Shown: one piece after another, positions 31,707 through 33,765 of the stretch | Layout of the letters: every line of letters begins with the position of its first letter | How positions within the stretch are numbered: position 1 is the stretch's first letter | Origin: Deltaproteobacteria bacterium | GTDB taxonomy: Bacteria > SAR324 > NAC60-12 | Direction: 5' to 3' | Length of the DNA: 33,765 bases | Assembly (NCBI GenBank): GCA_002726945.1 | Contig: PBTB01000096.1 | Coordinates: 1 to 33,765 of the forward strand | Program-made: the position numbers and the translations under genes | Notes under the pieces: generated by a model | Seen by the model: only the letters and a program-made list of their open reading frames with translations | Database searches by the model: none | What the model was told of the DNA's origin: nothing

Positions 31707-32705
31707 ATGCCGCTCAATTCTTTGGTGTTACAGGAGATTCCAGAGCGATTCCCACAGCCAAAATCAACTGGGTTGGCAGTTTCGGAACAACCGAAACTGG
31801 GGCCAACTGAAGCTCTGGATTTGCTGTTCCGGGAGTATGCACCAAACACCCGGCGGGCTTATGCCCGCGCCTTTCGGCAGTTTCAGGAGTGGACGCAGAT
31901 GCATTCGCTGGAAGAATTGCGTCAGGTGGACAGCTTGCGGCTGCTGGAGTACAAGCAGCACCTGAAAGGCTTGGGATGGAAGCCTGCAAGCGTCAATCAG
32001 TCGGTGAGTGCGCTGCGCAAGATTTTCAAGGTACTCACAGAGTTTGGGCACCTTCCTGAAAATCCAATCCAGCCCTCGGTTTTACGGACGGAAAAGGTTG
32101 CGGCGTTCAGCAACAAGGGGGCCCTTCAGGTCTCGCAACTCAACGCGATGCTTGAGGCGAATGAGCAACTAGACTACGATATTCGCACAGCACCACTGCT
32201 CCGGCAGCGCAATGCCCTGCTCCTGAAGTTCCTCTATTTGACCGCAGCACGGCGGGGCGAAGCCGCCGGCTTGCAGTGGAACAATATTCAACCGGACGGT
32301 CAGCACCATGTGATCGTGTTGCAGGAAACCAAGAGTGGTGCCCCCCAACGGATCAAGCTGCGTCGGGAGTTGAACGAGGGTTTGCAGGAATGGCACAGGA
32401 TGCTCCAAGAGCATGACGTGAACAGCCTCTGGGTGTTTCCGTCACTGGGGTTCCGGACGAGGGGCGGGGCGATGTCAGGCAAGGGCGTGAACGATGTGGT
32501 GGCGCGCTTGGGTCGTGCTGTGGGACTGAACATCTCGGCACACTACCTGCGGCACACGGCGATTACCCTTGCCTTGGAACTGGGAGAGCCGCTTCAGAAG
32601 GTGCAGAGTTATGCGCGGCATGCCTCGGCAAACACCACGATCCGCTACTACCATGACCAGCAATTTCTGGAGCGGAACCCGACGGACCGCTTGCCGATGA
32701 TCTGA
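31707..32705 (+). CDS. Tyrosine recombinase (XerC/D-like)
   Basis: A 332-residue tyrosine recombinase. The N-terminal SAM-like core-binding domain is at about 30-125 (YAPNTRRAYARAFRQFQEWT). The catalytic domain shows Arg182 (AARRGEAAGL), Lys209 (ETKSG), His279-x-x-Arg282 (HYLRHTAIT), His305 (ARHASANTT) and the Tyr nucleophile, most likely Tyr314 (TTIRYYHD; Tyr315 is adjacent). Length and motifs fit Xer or a phage/integron-type integrase; the LGWKPASVNQSVSALRKIF pattern and lack of a long N-terminal arm favour Xer-like. It starts two bases after the TonB-like gene and ends three bases before tatC. An inverted repeat on the far side of tatC (33634-33667) could be tested as its site. Confidence 0.88.
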   Translation: MPLNSLVLQEIPERFPQPKSTGLAVSEQPKLGPTEALDLLFREYAPNTRRAYARAFRQFQEWTQMHSLEELRQVDSLRLLEYKQHLKGLGWKPASVNQSVSALRKIFKVLTEFGHLPENPIQPSVLRTEKVAAFSNKGALQVSQLNAMLEANEQLDYDIRTAPLLRQRNALLLKFLYLTAARRGEAAGLQWNNIQPDGQHHVIVLQETKSGAPQRIKLRRELNEGLQEWHRMLQEHDVNSLWVFPSLGFRTRGGAMSGKGVNDVVARLGRAVGLNISAHYLRHTAITLALELGEPLQKVQSYARHASANTTIRYYHDQQFLERNPTDRLPMI

Positions 32706-32708
32706 AGG

Positions 32709-33506
32709 CTAGACGGCGGACTTTGCGGGTTCCTTGGCAGAGGTGTTGCTTCCGGAGAAGCGGGCCACCCAGATGCTGATTTCGTAAAGAATGATCAGCG
32801 GCCCCGCCATCAGCGTTTGCGTGAACACGTCCGGAGGGGTGAGGATGGCCGCGCCGATGAAGATGACTACAAGAGAATACTTGCGATTGTTCCTCAGCCA
32901 GTCGGCGTCAATGATGCCCAGTCGGGTGAGGATGAAGGTGACCGTGGGCATTTCAAAAACGAATCCGAACGCAAACAGCAGGTGGATCGTCAACGAAAGG
33001 TACGAGGCCATGCTGAGCGTCGGCAAAGTGACTTCATTCTTGAAGCCAAGGAAGAAATCGTAGCCGAAGGGCAGTACGACGAAGTAGCCGAACAGCCCGC
33101 CTCCCACAAAAAGCGGGTAGGAGAGCAGCACAAAGGGCCACACTGCCTTTTGTTCACGAGAATAGAGGGCTGGGCGGATAAACAGCCAGAGTTGACCGAG
33201 AACGTAAGGGAAGGTCAGGAAGAGCGCAGCGTAAAGGCCGATACGCAGGTAAGTGAAGAAAGGTTCGGTCAGTTCCAGAAAATGCAGCGGGATGTTACGG
33301 TCGTCCAGCGGCTTCCGGAAGATGGCCAAGAGCGGCTGATCGAACTCCAGTTCGCAGTAGAACGCCGCCATGAAGACGATCACAATGCCTGCCAGACTCC
33401 GAACCAACCGCGTGCGCAACTCGGTCAGGTGCGCGGTCAATGGCATGGGGACGTCTTCCGAATTCTTGTCTGAAGGTTGGGCCGAATCGTTGGGCGATTC
33501 ACTCAT
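32709..33506 (-). CDS. tatC: Sec-independent translocase subunit TatC
   Basis: A 265-residue inner-membrane protein with six membrane segments that recognises twin-arginine signal peptides and exports folded proteins. Typical parts: PLTAHLTELRTRLVRSLAGI (conserved HL-ELR at the N-terminus), ALFLTFPYVLGQLWLFIRPA, LYSREQKAVWPFVLLSYPLF and GFVFEMPTVTFILTRLGII (conserved F-E-P region). The first 25 residues are an extra acidic, Ser/Pro-rich stretch (MSESPNDSAQPSDKNSEDVP), and the ATG there is chosen because it starts this normal-looking N-terminus; an extended frame upstream has no clear start context. tatA/B are not adjacent. It is convergent with the recombinase gene. Confidence 0.95.
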   Translation of the reverse strand: MSESPNDSAQPSDKNSEDVPMPLTAHLTELRTRLVRSLAGIVIVFMAAFYCELEFDQPLLAIFRKPLDDRNIPLHFLELTEPFFTYLRIGLYAALFLTFPYVLGQLWLFIRPALYSREQKAVWPFVLLSYPLFVGGGLFGYFVVLPFGYDFFLGFKNEVTLPTLSMASYLSLTIHLLFAFGFVFEMPTVTFILTRLGIIDADWLRNNRKYSLVVIFIGAAILTPPDVFTQTLMAGPLIILYEISIWVARFSGSNTSAKEPAKSAV

Positions 33507-33633
33507 AGGCGGTTGGGTCAGGATGCACAAGTTATAATAACTGATCAGGACCAGCCCTTTCAAGGTGGTAACGAACTAAAGCCCCAATTAGATTTTTGAT
33601 GGTCCCCCGCTTGAGTGTTGGTGACCGCCCTCA

Positions 33634-33667
33634 GCAAAATTCGCCCTCTCAAGGGTTGTAATTTTGC
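33634..33667. repeat. 34-base imperfect palindrome upstream of tatC
   Basis: Perfect 8-base arms GCAAAATT (33634-33641) and AATTTTGC (33660-33667) enclose inner arms CCCT (33644-33647) and AGGG (33652-33655) with a 4-base loop. It may be a terminator of a gene beyond the window, an operator for tatC, or a recombination site. Its AT-rich outer arms and 34-base size are like recombinase core sites, but sequence match to dif is not evident. Confidence 0.55.
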
Positions 33668-33709
33668 AGAGAGACGGCGTTTCCCGGTACGTTGCCCCCG
33701 GGTTACAGT

Positions 33710-33763
33710 CCCGATCGCCAGTCGCTCTTGCAACACCTGCTGCGAGCAGGTGCGGACCTTGCC
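33710..33763. repeat. CCCGATAGCCAGT hairpin repeat, copy C
   Basis: Begins TCCCGATCGCCAGTCGCTCT and carries the hairpin CACCTGCT-GCG-AGCAGGTG at 33734-33752, then CGGACCTTGCC. It matches copy B in the core with two differences (ATAG/ATCG; GACG/GACC). It lies about 200 bases upstream of tatC and probably continues beyond the window edge. Confidence 0.8.
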
Positions 33764-33765
33764 TT

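Noticed and set aside
33634-33667. Chromosome dimer-resolution dif site
   Set aside because: Arms do not match known dif arm sequences and the centre is a perfect small hairpin, so only a weak possibility is kept in the findings.

Overview
The window comes from a Gram-negative, heterotrophic bacterium. It carries a TatC translocase, a lipid A acyltransferase, a prepilin peptidase, outer-membrane-type proteins and the DXS isoprenoid route. The mix of a fused indolepyruvate:ferredoxin oxidoreductase, acyl-CoA dehydrogenases and a ZapB-like divisome protein suggests a proteobacterium in the broad sense. A delta-like or SAR324-like lineage is my guess and is not proven by the sequence. Core genes are GC-rich and dense, often overlapping by 1 to 13 bases. 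Several have GTG or TTG starts or no visible Shine-Dalgarno sequence.

Layout, left to right. (1) 1-7265: an AT-rich left edge, a DUF3187-type outer-membrane protein, a divergent 1180-residue fused indolepyruvate:ferredoxin oxidoreductase, then the overlapping pair lipA-aroA on the minus strand. The oxidoreductase has a tandem repeat directly before its start codon and a REP-like palindrome plus a heptamer array inside its reading frame. (2) 7266-13517: accessory region. It holds a decayed transposase, an MFS transporter, two VOC proteins, two acyl-CoA dehydrogenases that look like the catalytic and non-catalytic partners of a heteromer, an IS30-type transposase remnant and copies of a short hairpin repeat. 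(3) 13518-22473, minus strand: an IlvD/Edd sugar-acid-type dehydratase, then a tightly coupled seven-gene series read thrC > lpxL-like > alpha/beta-hydrolase-like (nucleophile serine replaced by glycine) > FecR-domain protein > prepilin peptidase > PilM/PilN- or GspL-like protein > YeeZ-like SDR protein. (4) 22545-27547: a small exported protein, an unrecognised 804-residue helical protein and divergent dxs. (5) 27731-33506: a ZapB-like coiled-coil protein with an acidic tail, an exported TPR protein whose start lies in a possible hairpin, a small TerB-like ORF, an exported protein with a TonB/TolA-like C-terminus, a tyrosine recombinase and tatC. The right edge carries another copy of the hairpin repeat.

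How the parts may work together: the thrC series joins amino acid synthesis, lipid A acylation and pilus- or secretion-type assembly parts in one transcription unit, which suggests coordinated envelope building. The zapB-like to recombinase stretch mixes division, periplasmic scaffold and site-specific recombination functions. No known defence system, CRISPR array, tRNA or rRNA was seen. The best candidates for undescribed biology are the 804-residue protein, the hydrolase-like protein lacking its nucleophile inside the envelope operon, and the mobile repeats domesticated in the oxidoreductase reading frame.
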